A stretch of DNA of 32,005 bases, taken from Gammaproteobacteria bacterium UBA3498 (lineage in GTDB: Bacteria; Pseudomonadota; Gammaproteobacteria; Pseudomonadales; Pseudohongiellaceae). Both the position numbers and the translations under genes were made by a program. Below are positions 7,435-15,576 of the stretch, piece by piece (position 1 is the stretch's first letter; each line of letters begins with the position of its first letter). The stretch spans positions 1-32,005 of the forward strand of contig DFQD01000043.1 of NCBI GenBank assembly GCA_002377605.1, written 5' to 3'. The notes beneath the pieces are model-generated. The model worked only from the letters and a program-made list of their open reading frames with translations. It did not search any database and had not been told where the DNA came from.

Positions 7435-8783
7435 TGAAATCCCGTACTTTCTCTAGGCGCACTATTCTGCGTGGTATTGGAGCAACGGTTACATTGCCCT
7501 TGCTGGACGTTGTGCCTACTTTTGCGCAATCCCCATTGCCAATTCCGTCTGGAACAAATCGACTCGCTTATCTATATTTTCCGAATGGAATTCCAAGAGG
7601 TATCTGGTATCCAGAAGAGACAGGACCAAATGGAGAGTTAATAAAACTTAATGAATGGATGAGCCCGCTTGAACCTCACAAGCAGGACATCATTATTCCC
7701 AGCAATGTATGGACTCCAGAAGGTAATGGCCACGTTGATGGCACGCCAACCTGGTTAACCGGACACGGTTATGACTCCCGTGCAGTAAATGCCGGAGGAG
7801 TTTCCGCCGATCAAATCGTAGCTCGTCATTTACGGGAAGAAACGTTGCTCCCTTCGTTGGAACTATCAACCAAGGGTGAGGGTTACTTTTCTAATTCATT
7901 GCCACGCAATGCTATCTCCTGGTCTGCACCAGATAGGCCCATGGCAAGAGAAATCGAACCGCGCACAATTTTCGATCGCATGTTTAGTACACAATCTAGT
8001 GTGAACAGTAATCGCTCTGTGATGGATGCTGTGCTAGCCGAAGCTCGATCATTAGATAGTGTGGTTAGCTCGGCTGATAGGTTACGCCTGGACGAATATT
8101 TTGAATCAATTCGCGCACTAGAGCGGCGCATTGAGTTTGCAGAAAGACAATCAACTGAAATGGCAAATGATGGTGCGCTAACCGATACACTGGTTGCACC
8201 TACCCCGGGTATCCCTGCTGATCATCAGGCCTATATTCGTTTGATGATGGATTTGATGATCATGGCATTTCAGTCCGATGCAACTCGTGTAGTGACTTTT
8301 ATGCTGGATCACGGTCAATCAAATCGCTATTTCAATTTTATCCCAGAAGTAAAAGGTACCTGGCATGCGCTATCTCACTATCAAAATGCTTCAGGCATGA
8401 CAGAAGATGATGATGGCACTACATCCTGGGAGTCAGTAGAGCAAAAGCGTGCCATGTATGCTGAAGTGATTCGCTGGCACCACACGCAAGTCGCTTATTT
8501 ATTCGATCGCATGAAGTCTATTCATGAGCCCGATGGTAATACCCTATTAGATAACTCAATGATCCTAATGGGTGGCGCGCTTGGCGACGGTAACGAACAC
8601 GATGCTTCTCACTTGCCTACTTTATTAGCGGGACGTGGTGGTGGAACTATTCGTACTGGTCGTTTTATAGAGCATGAAGAGCAGATTGACTTGGGTACGA
8701 TCCATCTAGCGCTTATGCAGCGCATGAGTGTGCAGCTGGATAAGTTAGGCACTGCCGAATCTGCATTTCAAAATCTAATATAG
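7434..8783 (+). CDS. DUF1552 (HXXSHH) family exported protein
   Basis: A 449-residue protein with a twin-arginine signal (SRRTILRGIG, residues 7-16; end near TFAQ at 32), so it is probably folded before export. Family landmarks include RLAYLYFPNGIP, a TPTWLTGHG segment, a helical DRLRLDEYFESIRALERRIE stretch, and LMMDLMIMAFQSDATRVVTF. The C-terminus has MGGALGDGNEHDASHLPTLL and AGRGGG. The name-giving HXXSHH motif reads HALSHY here, with tyrosine in the last position. DUF1552 proteins are usually encoded next to DUF1592 proteins, as here, with a GAGGAG ribosome site inside the upstream gene. The fold resembles the DUF1501/alkaline-phosphatase group, but activity is unknown. Confidence 0.9.
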   Translation: MKSRTFSRRTILRGIGATVTLPLLDVVPTFAQSPLPIPSGTNRLAYLYFPNGIPRGIWYPEETGPNGELIKLNEWMSPLEPHKQDIIIPSNVWTPEGNGHVDGTPTWLTGHGYDSRAVNAGGVSADQIVARHLREETLLPSLELSTKGEGYFSNSLPRNAISWSAPDRPMAREIEPRTIFDRMFSTQSSVNSNRSVMDAVLAEARSLDSVVSSADRLRLDEYFESIRALERRIEFAERQSTEMANDGALTDTLVAPTPGIPADHQAYIRLMMDLMIMAFQSDATRVVTFMLDHGQSNRYFNFIPEVKGTWHALSHYQNASGMTEDDDGTTSWESVEQKRAMYAEVIRWHHTQVAYLFDRMKSIHEPDGNTLLDNSMILMGGALGDGNEHDASHLPTLLAGRGGGTIRTGRFIEHEEQIDLGTIHLALMQRMSVQLDKLGTAESAFQNLI

Positions 8784-8792
8784 AGTTTAAAC

Positions 8793-8817
8793 TTCGCGAG
8801 TATCAAGTCCTCGTGAA
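8793..8817. terminator. Hairpin at the convergent junction, weak terminator candidate
   Basis: TTCGCGAG (8793-8800) pairs with CTCGTGAA (8810-8817) with one G-U pair on the plus strand. It lies between the stops of the DUF1552 gene and the convergent PQQ dehydrogenase. There is no T-run, so it is only a candidate. Confidence 0.3.
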
Positions 8818-8823
8818 TGTCGA

Positions 8824-10635
8824 TTAATTCTCCCCGATGGCGAATACGAATAGGGTATGCCCGATATTGGAAACGCCAGTGAGTGAGCTCAAACCCAATT
8901 GACCGGCATGTTGCGCAGCTGCCTGCGTTCCACTGGGAGCAAATACGGCAATAAATTGTTTCCCATCAACTGCATAAGAAATCGGGGCCATGTCACTCGC
9001 CCCATTCAAGATAGTTTGCCAGAGTGTTTCTCCAGTCCATTGGTCAATGGCATGAAAGCGACGATTAGTGTCAGCGGCAAAGAGAAGACCGCCACCGGTT
9101 GTTAACATGCCGTAGAGAGGGGTCTCTCGCTCAAGGCGCCATAAAGATTTGCCAGTGGTGACATCGATTGCTTCTGGCTGGCCAAGATGTCCGGCTGGTG
9201 TGGGAACAGTCGCAATATAAGAGGTGTTGTAGCCAGTATCGATTGATGCTTCTAGTGAATTAAGTTTCATTACTGAGCAAGGGCCATTAAAGGCAGGTAC
9301 ATAGTAGGCATTGGTGAGTGGGCTGTACGCTCCCTGAGGTATCTGTCTATTTTCACGGCAGATAGTTGCCTCATGATCTACGTCTGCAGTCATGATTGCA
9401 TCAGGCTCAATAGTATAAGCACCAGTTGTCCCATTATAACTTGCTATGATGTTTTGATATGCCGTGGGACGAGCATACAAAAATTCGCCATCAGATCTGT
9501 CATAGGCGTAGAAAATGGCGTCTTTAGAGAATGAGCCTATGACTAATTCGCGAGTTTCGGTTGGATCAATATTAGGGTTAACACCTAAAGCATCAGGTGG
9601 GTCAGGATTGACTGGAATGTCTACCAGGATCCGATCATAGACCGCATCGTCGTTCCACATATCAGAATGATGTTGTGCCCACCAAACTAATTCCCCAGTA
9701 CGATAATCCAAAGCAACTGTCGATCCTTGGTACAGTCGATCGGGGTATTCGCCATTGGTGCCAGCCAATTCTGGCTGTTGTGGTGCGCTAGAACCAATTC
9801 CGAAGATAAACAGACCCCGTTCTTTATCTACCGCGGGTGTCATCCAGGGCGACATGTTTCTGCGCTGTTCCAATGGATAAACTTGCGGATCATCGCCCCA
9901 GGTATTGTGCATGGGATCGTTTGGAGTGGGACTGGTGAACCAGCGCCAGAGCAAAGAACCGTCTTCAGTGCTGTACGCGGAAAGGTGACAAGGATCAGGT
10001 GCCGTCCAAGCAGTGCAGTTATACGGTACGACTATTGATCCGCCAAACGCTACCGGTGCACCACTTGGTTGCTGACCGGATTTGTAATCTACCATTGCTG
10101 CTTCCCATAACAAACGCCCATTAGCGGGATTTAGTGCGAACAACATTCCATCAGTTGCATGGGAAATAAGTTTGTCTTCATAAATAAAAACACCGCGGCC
10201 CCGGTGCACCGTAAGTCGTGTTTCAAATCCGGACACGGCAGCAGCTAACGGACGTGAGTATTGCCAAATTAGATCGCCTGTTGCAGCGTCGTGAGCTGAA
10301 TATTTTTCATCAGCATGACGGATATACATTATGCCGTCATACACCGTTGGCTCTATCTGCATACCATTGGAACCTGGCGCGGCAGGCGCAAACTCCCAAG
10401 ACCAAGCGAGCCTTAATTGGTCAACATTGTCACGATTAATTTGAGTGAGGGGACTATAGCCCCAATTTTCATAGCCGCCGCGCCACATTAGCCAGTCTTC
10501 AGGTTCAGGATTGTTGAGAGATTCCTGGGAGATAGGTTGAAAATTGAGTTCTCTCGGCAACTGCGCCCATGCCTGTAAACTTATTACTGCGACTGAAAGC
10601 AATATGCAGCGGAGCCTTCTTTTCTTGTTTTTCAC
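8824..10635 (-). CDS. PQQ-dependent dehydrogenase, methanol/ethanol family (eight-bladed propeller)
   Basis: A 603-residue exported protein with a basic N-terminus and a signal peptide ending near residue 24 (LQAWAQ). Propeller motifs recur: DWLMWRGGYENWGYSPLTQI, DAATGDLIWQYSRPL, NPANGRLLWE, DYRTGELVWWAQHHSD, DVTTGKSLWRLERETPL and DQWTGETLWQ. It lacks the extra C-terminal cytochrome c domain of quinohaemoproteins. Where relatives read W-D-x-D (catalytic Asp, then an Asp seen in lanthanide enzymes), this protein reads D325-M-W-N328-D-D330. The catalytic position is therefore Asn by my alignment. The start is GTG 10635 behind GAGGAAGA. It would oxidise an alcohol or sugar alcohol in the periplasm and pass electrons to a cytochrome c, if active. 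Confidence 0.87.
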   Translation of the reverse strand: MKNKKRRLRCILLSVAVISLQAWAQLPRELNFQPISQESLNNPEPEDWLMWRGGYENWGYSPLTQINRDNVDQLRLAWSWEFAPAAPGSNGMQIEPTVYDGIMYIRHADEKYSAHDAATGDLIWQYSRPLAAAVSGFETRLTVHRGRGVFIYEDKLISHATDGMLFALNPANGRLLWEAAMVDYKSGQQPSGAPVAFGGSIVVPYNCTAWTAPDPCHLSAYSTEDGSLLWRWFTSPTPNDPMHNTWGDDPQVYPLEQRRNMSPWMTPAVDKERGLFIFGIGSSAPQQPELAGTNGEYPDRLYQGSTVALDYRTGELVWWAQHHSDMWNDDAVYDRILVDIPVNPDPPDALGVNPNIDPTETRELVIGSFSKDAIFYAYDRSDGEFLYARPTAYQNIIASYNGTTGAYTIEPDAIMTADVDHEATICRENRQIPQGAYSPLTNAYYVPAFNGPCSVMKLNSLEASIDTGYNTSYIATVPTPAGHLGQPEAIDVTTGKSLWRLERETPLYGMLTTGGGLLFAADTNRRFHAIDQWTGETLWQTILNGASDMAPISYAVDGKQFIAVFAPSGTQAAAQHAGQLGLSSLTGVSNIGHTLFVFAIGEN

Positions 10636-10914
10636 GACTCTTCCTCAGGGGTTGTGAGCATCTAATGCTAATTCTTTATGAGACTTATAGCCACGTTGCG
10701 GCAACTAGGGATCCAATACATTTACTGCGCTTCTAGTCATCATCCGAAAAGACAACTTAGATTTCGATCTGATTCAAAGTGAATTCAGGGTTTAGCTTTT
10801 CTCTTTTCTGATAGTAACAAAGCTGCCATTAATTGGAGAAATACTTGATGAGGAGCCTCTTACCTTATTAATACTGGTAATATATCTGCCGGTGCTGGTC
10901 AGATTATTAAATCT
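10636..10914. other. Divergent intergenic region with a 7-codon reading frame
   Basis: This 279-base gap separates the divergent PQQ dehydrogenase and kinase-like genes. It contains a well-placed GGAG (10835-10838) followed by ATG 10848 and only seven codons before TAA (10869-10871). That could be a leader peptide or the remains of an earlier start of the kinase gene, whose present ATG has no ribosome site. I see no clear promoter. Confidence 0.35.
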
Positions 10915-11694
10915 ATGAAAATTGCATGTTTAGAATGTTTCTCCCCAGGAAATTCAGAGGCTGATGCTCTGGCGACGGCAATTTATTTAGCACGCTCCGG
11001 TCTCAATGTTTCCATCATTGGCACTGACAACGAATCCAATAGTGCGGCAACTAAAGTCTTGCTTTTAGATGAAGTAGTTAATGTTGACTTTTTCTCCAGC
11101 GCTCCGGCAGATCAATTTTTTAGCGAAGAAAATTTGTCGCGACTCCAACTATCTTTGAAACTATTCGACTACATATATGTGACTGGAAAAATATTTTCTC
11201 TGATAGATAAAGAGGGAAGACGCAGTTTGCTAAGTGAATTGACCGAACTGCGAGCTGTTGGAACTAAAATAATATTTGATTGTAATCACAGTGTAGCAAG
11301 TTGGAGTGACGAAGAGCTGGCGGCTAATGTTTATACCGAAATTCTTAAACTCACTGATATCAGCCTACCTAATTTCAAGGAAGAGTCCGTGTTATTTGAT
11401 GACAAAGATGTTGGAGAATTAATTGCGCGTCATCACAGTCTAGGTGTTCAGGAAATAGCATTAAAAAATGGCACAAAACCAAATTGGCTATCTACCAAGC
11501 CGGAAAAACCACCGAAAGAATTTCCGCTAGAGAATATTGAGCAGCCATTGGATGAGGGCGGTGCAGGTGATGCATTCAATGCCGCATATATAGCAACGAG
11601 ATTAAGTGGTAAAACTTATTGCGGATCTATCAAGCAAGGACAAATCCTAGCAGCACAGGTTGTTTTGAATTCGGGTGCGATTCTCCCTAAATAA
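10915..11694 (+). CDS. PfkB/ribokinase-family protein, 2-keto-3-deoxygluconate-kinase-like, probably degenerate
   Basis: A 259-residue protein, shorter than the usual 300-320. The C-terminal half is typical of KDG-kinase-like PfkB proteins: YIYVTGKIFSLIDKEGRRSL, KIIFDCNHSVASW, LPNFKEESVLFDD, and the ATP/catalytic motif DEGGAGDAF (Asp219 as likely base; the usual form is DTTGAGDAF). The N-terminus is compressed. The substrate-binding GGDTLNTAVYLAR of relatives reads EADALATAIYLAR here, with the glycine pair and the sugar-binding Asn lost, and the preceding beta-lid segment is missing. No ribosome site precedes ATG 10915, and the upstream frame reaches a stop without a better start. I infer reduced or altered kinase function or a gene in decay. 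No export signal is seen. Confidence 0.72.
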   Translation: MKIACLECFSPGNSEADALATAIYLARSGLNVSIIGTDNESNSAATKVLLLDEVVNVDFFSSAPADQFFSEENLSRLQLSLKLFDYIYVTGKIFSLIDKEGRRSLLSELTELRAVGTKIIFDCNHSVASWSDEELAANVYTEILKLTDISLPNFKEESVLFDDKDVGELIARHHSLGVQEIALKNGTKPNWLSTKPEKPPKEFPLENIEQPLDEGGAGDAFNAAYIATRLSGKTYCGSIKQGQILAAQVVLNSGAILPK

Positions 11695-11798
11695 ACTCCG
11701 CTAACGTCAATTCAATCGAATCCCTGTAGACTCACTTAAACAGGCTGTTTTATGCTTGTTTATATCTCTCCAAGACAACAATTCAAGTGGAGTCAGCG

Positions 11799-13310
11799 AT
11801 GATTAAAAAGTCCCTCCTTATAAGCGCTATTCTATGTGCGATACCAACCATTGGTTTTGCTCAATCCTGCGAAAATCTGAGTTCTTTTTCCATGGAAAAT
11901 GTACAAGTTGAAGCTGCTGAAATAGTGGCGGCGGGTAGTTTCTCTCCATCAGGTGCTAATGCTAACAGCGCACGAATTTATCAGGGTCTTCCTGAGTTCT
12001 GTCGCGTTTCATTGACGCTAACTCCCTCACCGGATTCCGACATAAAGATGGAACTTTGGTTGCCAACTTATTCCTGGAACGGCAAATATCTGGCTGTTGG
12101 TAACGGTGCCTTTACCGGGAATGTGCGCCACTCAGCAATGGCGATGCCATTAAGTCGAGGATATGCAACCAGTTCAACCGATACTGGTCATTTGGGGAAT
12201 ACTGCAAGTTTTGCTCTTGGTCATCCGGAGAAAGTTTACGACTTTGGCTGGCGTTCTGTACATGAGATGGCGGTTACTTCGAAAAGAGTGATTGATGCTT
12301 ACTATGAAGATGAGCTGCGTTATTCATATTTCACCGGTTGTTCTGCTGGCGGGAGACAGGCAATGAAAGCAGCTCAGCGATTTCCGACAGATTTTGATGG
12401 TATTGTGGCTGGAGCCCCGGGTCTAGATTGGACAGGAAGAGCTGCGGCTTCACTTCGCATAGCAACCTATCTAGAAGCAAATCCTGCTGCGCAACTTAGA
12501 GAATCAGATCGGGAGCTTTTGCACAGAACTGCGTTAGATTTTTGTGATGTTGAAGATGGGGTTGTTGACGGAATAATCGGTAATCCACACCAATGTAATT
12601 TAGATCCTGAAGTGTTGCAGTGTAATGAAGAAAATGCAGGAGCCTGTTTAACCGAAGAGCAAGTTAGTGCGGTGAAAATGATTTACGCTTCACCAATCAA
12701 TCCAGTCACAGGCCGGGAAATCACCGGTTTACTTCCTGGTAGTGAGCTTGGCTGGACTGACCTGGGTTGGACCCGTTCTGCTCGGGCCACTGGTTTAGAT
12801 CAATACAGATATCTAGTTTATGAAGACGAAAACTGGACTATTGATCAATTTGAATTTGAACGCGACATATACAGAGCAGAAAGAAAAGACGACGATACCT
12901 TAAACGCCTTAAGTCCTGATCTGTTTGAGTTTGTTGGAAATGGCGGCAAATTGATTGCTTATCATGGATGGGCTGATCCCCAAATTTCGCCAGCAAATGC
13001 AACTCAATACTTTGAGCGCGTTATCCAGGTAATGGGTGGTCGCGATCGGATTCATGATTCGTTAAGACTTTTTATGGCGCCAGGCATGGGTCATTGTGCA
13101 GGAGGCCCTGGCCCAAATAGTTTCGATTCGTTATCGGCTTTAGAGAAGTGGGTTGAAAACGGCGAAGCACCTGACAGCATAATAGCAGTACATCGTACCG
13201 ATGGCGCGGTGGACATGAGTCGCCCGCTTTGCCCTTATCCGGAAGTTTCAATTTACAATGGTTCTGGTAGTACAGACGAAGCCGAGAACTTTACTTGCAG
13301 TGCCCCTTAA
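11799..13310 (+). CDS. Tannase/feruloyl esterase family hydrolase
   Basis: A 503-residue serine hydrolase that cleaves ester bonds, typically of phenolic acids. The family includes tannases, feruloyl esterases and MHETase. A signal peptide ends near residue 22 (TIGFAQ). The family's CS-D-HC arrangement is complete: GCSAGG with Cys181-Ser182, Asp393 in GWADPQISP, and His432-Cys433 in GMGHCAGG; the two cysteines normally form a disulphide that supports the triad. A calcium-loop motif, DVEDGVVDGI (about 250-259), is also typical. GGAG at 11789-11792 supports ATG 11799 rather than the upstream GTG. The next gene follows after 10 bases. The true substrate is open, but an exported phenolic esterase fits an uptake and degradation island. 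Confidence 0.9.
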   Translation: MIKKSLLISAILCAIPTIGFAQSCENLSSFSMENVQVEAAEIVAAGSFSPSGANANSARIYQGLPEFCRVSLTLTPSPDSDIKMELWLPTYSWNGKYLAVGNGAFTGNVRHSAMAMPLSRGYATSSTDTGHLGNTASFALGHPEKVYDFGWRSVHEMAVTSKRVIDAYYEDELRYSYFTGCSAGGRQAMKAAQRFPTDFDGIVAGAPGLDWTGRAAASLRIATYLEANPAAQLRESDRELLHRTALDFCDVEDGVVDGIIGNPHQCNLDPEVLQCNEENAGACLTEEQVSAVKMIYASPINPVTGREITGLLPGSELGWTDLGWTRSARATGLDQYRYLVYEDENWTIDQFEFERDIYRAERKDDDTLNALSPDLFEFVGNGGKLIAYHGWADPQISPANATQYFERVIQVMGGRDRIHDSLRLFMAPGMGHCAGGPGPNSFDSLSALEKWVENGEAPDSIIAVHRTDGAVDMSRPLCPYPEVSIYNGSGSTDEAENFTCSAP

Positions 13311-13320
13311 GAGGCTATAA

Positions 13321-14205
13321 ATGAAATTTGTCATTCTGCTGGTTGCAGTTGCGATTAGTTTTCCTATTTTTGCGCAAAACGAAGAGATCGATCTTACTGG
13401 GGTAATCGATATGCATGTTCATGCGGGGCCGGATTCCAGGCCACGCGCTATGAACGACTGGGAAGCTGTGCGAATGGCAGAAGCTGCTGGTTTGCGCGCA
13501 GTCTTACTAAAAAATCATTTCACTTCAACTGCCGATCGAGCAGCACTGGCGGCGCAACTCGTTCCAAATCTACATGTGTTTGGCGGCGTTGCGTTGAACA
13601 GATCAATTGGCGGTATTAATCCTGAAGCTGTGCGTCAAATGGCTGCCTTTAGTGGTGAGCGCGGCAAAGTGGTCTGGCTTCCTACCTTTGATTCAGAGTT
13701 CTATGTAACAAGAGCAGGGACATCCGATCCCTTTGTGTCGGTTTTGGAAGATGGCAGACCTGTTGCGGATTTGATTGAAGTGTTTTCATTGGTTGCTGAG
13801 AATGATTTGGTATTAGCTATGGGTCATTCATCTCCAGAAGAGGTGCTGGCTTTGATACCAGTCGCGAGAGAACAGGGAGTCGAAACTATTTTAGTTACTC
13901 ACGTTTTTGGTCAGGATGCGACTCGTGGGCAGATTCGACAAATGGCTGCAGCCGGAGCAATCATGGAGTTGGATTGGTTAGCAGCTTACACTAATCCGCT
14001 CCTGCTTGATGATTATGTTGAAGTAATTCAGTCCGTCGGAGCTGAGAGCTTTATCATTTCATCCGATTTTGGTCAGGAAGGAAATCCAGACCATGCCACC
14101 GGCATGCGCGACTTTATCGCCGCCTTACGTTCACGAGAAATTAACCAGGAACAAATCGATACGATGGCTAAATACAATCCGGCTAGTTTATTAGGCTTGG
14201 ATTGA
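13321..14205 (+). CDS. Exported amidohydrolase-like protein (DUF6282 type)
   Basis: A 294-residue protein with a signal peptide ending near residue 19 (PIFAQ). The mature part is a TIM-barrel metal hydrolase by motif: IDMHVHAGPDSRPR (HxH metal ligands on strand 1), LKNHFTS, LAMGHSSPEE, ILVTHVFGQD and FIISSDFGQEGNPDHATG (late Asp). The ending KYNPASLLGLD is common in amidohydrolase-type proteins. The pattern matches proteins annotated as DUF6282, whose substrate is not established. It starts 10 bases after the tannase-family gene with AGAGG upstream, so the two are probably cotranscribed. It may act on a product of the esterase. Confidence 0.82.
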   Translation: MKFVILLVAVAISFPIFAQNEEIDLTGVIDMHVHAGPDSRPRAMNDWEAVRMAEAAGLRAVLLKNHFTSTADRAALAAQLVPNLHVFGGVALNRSIGGINPEAVRQMAAFSGERGKVVWLPTFDSEFYVTRAGTSDPFVSVLEDGRPVADLIEVFSLVAENDLVLAMGHSSPEEVLALIPVAREQGVETILVTHVFGQDATRGQIRQMAAAGAIMELDWLAAYTNPLLLDDYVEVIQSVGAESFIISSDFGQEGNPDHATGMRDFIAALRSREINQEQIDTMAKYNPASLLGLD

Positions 14206-14451
14206 ACTCTATCCGAGTATATTGCTGAACTATTTTTTCGCTTTCGCTTAAAGTTTTTCTTATGGAAAACTCACAGGAAAAACTCATTGCAGTTACGGGA
14301 CAACAAAAAGGCGTATCGCTCTGGTGCGTTTAGCTGGGGATCAAGAGCGTCTGCTCGCTATTCAAGCTTGCCAAAACCGCGATTGAGGCGTAATTTCCAG
14401 ACTTACGAAACGCATGAATCGCTTGTACTATAATAAAAAGAGGTATTTTGA
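14206..14451. other. Intergenic region, possible coding remnant
   Basis: In this 246-base gap a 23-codon frame starts at about 14262 (MENSQEKLIAVTGQQKGVSL) and stops at once. An overlapping frame reads RIALVRLAGDQERLLAIQAC before TGA. These short pieces in different frames could be a decayed gene, but I recognise no family. TATAAT at 14429-14434 lies too close to the next start to be its promoter. Confidence 0.3.
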
Positions 14452-15417
14452 ATGATGATTCAAAGCACTCATAAGAAAGCTACATGGTTAGTTGTATTGA
14501 TGGGCGTTTTTGCCGCACCATCTTTGTTGGCGCAAACAGAAGCAATCCCCCGCTTATCTAATGGACTTCCCGATATGCAAGGCACCTGGGATTTTCGTAC
14601 TATTACTCCCTTTCAGCGCCCCTCGGCACTGGGCGATCAGGATGAATTCCTCTCCGTAGAAGAATTTGCAGAATTCGAAGCTGCGGAGATAGAACGCCGC
14701 GATCGGGACAATTTTACCGACACCACAACAACTGGTGACTATAACCAGTTCTGGTATGACCGGGGAGAAGAGTTGCTGGATGACCGCCGTACTTCTCTCA
14801 TCACTGATCCTCCTAATGGGAGAATTCCAGAATTGACTGAAGCAGCTCAGCAGAGAAATGCTGAGCGCAGAGAACTAGCGCGACTAGCTGAAGGGATCGA
14901 AGTTCGACCATTGGCAGAACGGTGCATAATGGGATTCAATTCCGGACCTCCTATGATTCCCAGTGCGTATAATAATAATGTTCAAATCGTACAAACTGAT
15001 GATTATTTCCTTATTCATAACGAAATGGTTCATAACGTTCGGCCAGTACGTTTAACTGATACAGCCCACCGCGATACTCCTCGCAAATGGGAAGGAGATT
15101 CGGTAGGAGCTTGGGAAGGGGACACCTTAGTTATCGAAACCAGAAATTTTGCTCGTGAAACAGCCTTCGGTAACTCCTCGGCGAACATGCATCTCATCGA
15201 AAAATTCTGGATGATCGATAAAGATACGCTTGGTTATGAATTCACGGTCGAAGATCCAACAACCTGGGCGGCACCCTGGACTGCAATGTTTCCAATGCGT
15301 AGAGGAGAGTTGCCAATCTATGAGTATGCTTGCCACGAGGGAAATTACAGTATGGCCGGCATTCTCGGCGGATGGAGAAGACTTGAGTCTCTAGGTCAAT
15401 CAGGTCAGCAAGATTAA
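14452..15417 (+). CDS. Secreted protein of an unnamed family, paralogue 1 of 3
   Basis: A 321-residue protein with a signal peptide ending near residue 28 (PSLLAQ). Shared family features in order: PDMQGTWDFRTITPFQRP near the N-terminus, DRRTSLITDPPNGRIP, RCIMGFNSGPPMIPSAYNNN with VQIVQT, EMVHNVRPVRL, WEGDTLVIETRNF, then DPTTWAAPWT and YEYACHEGNYSM near the end. The two invariant cysteines (RCI and ACHEGNY) may form a disulphide. The family is common in marine and soil bacteria with large catabolic repertoires but has no established function to my knowledge. An AGAGG site precedes ATG 14452, and a terminator follows at 15453. Two relatives lie at 18510 and 22912. Confidence 0.85.
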   Translation: MMIQSTHKKATWLVVLMGVFAAPSLLAQTEAIPRLSNGLPDMQGTWDFRTITPFQRPSALGDQDEFLSVEEFAEFEAAEIERRDRDNFTDTTTTGDYNQFWYDRGEELLDDRRTSLITDPPNGRIPELTEAAQQRNAERRELARLAEGIEVRPLAERCIMGFNSGPPMIPSAYNNNVQIVQTDDYFLIHNEMVHNVRPVRLTDTAHRDTPRKWEGDSVGAWEGDTLVIETRNFARETAFGNSSANMHLIEKFWMIDKDTLGYEFTVEDPTTWAAPWTAMFPMRRGELPIYEYACHEGNYSMAGILGGWRRLESLGQSGQQD

Positions 15418-15452
15418 AGGTAGAAGCTAACTACCAATAGAAGCAATACACT

Positions 15453-15489
15453 AAAGGGTCTGAGTAATTTAGTTGCTCTGGCCCTTTTT
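15453..15489 (+). terminator. Rho-independent terminator after paralogue 1
   Basis: AAAGGGTCTGAG (15453-15464) pairs with CTCTGGCCCTTT (15476-15487) with one mismatch and one G-U pair, followed by a run of Ts to 15489. It lies 36 bases after the stop. Confidence 0.75.
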
Positions 15490-15576
15490 CTTGCTTTCGC
15501 TTTGATGCACGCCCGAGACTTGCTGAACTCAGGCTAGCAACTCGAGTTTACTTAGCAGAATAAGCAGAAGCGGAAA

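Noticed and set aside
14429..14434. Perfect TATAAT box before paralogue 1
   Set aside because: Transcription from it would start inside the ribosome site of the gene, and there is no -35 match at 16-18 bases.
14262..14440. Possible decayed gene before paralogue 1
   Set aside because: The pieces lie in different frames and match no family I recognise, so it is listed only as an intergenic note.
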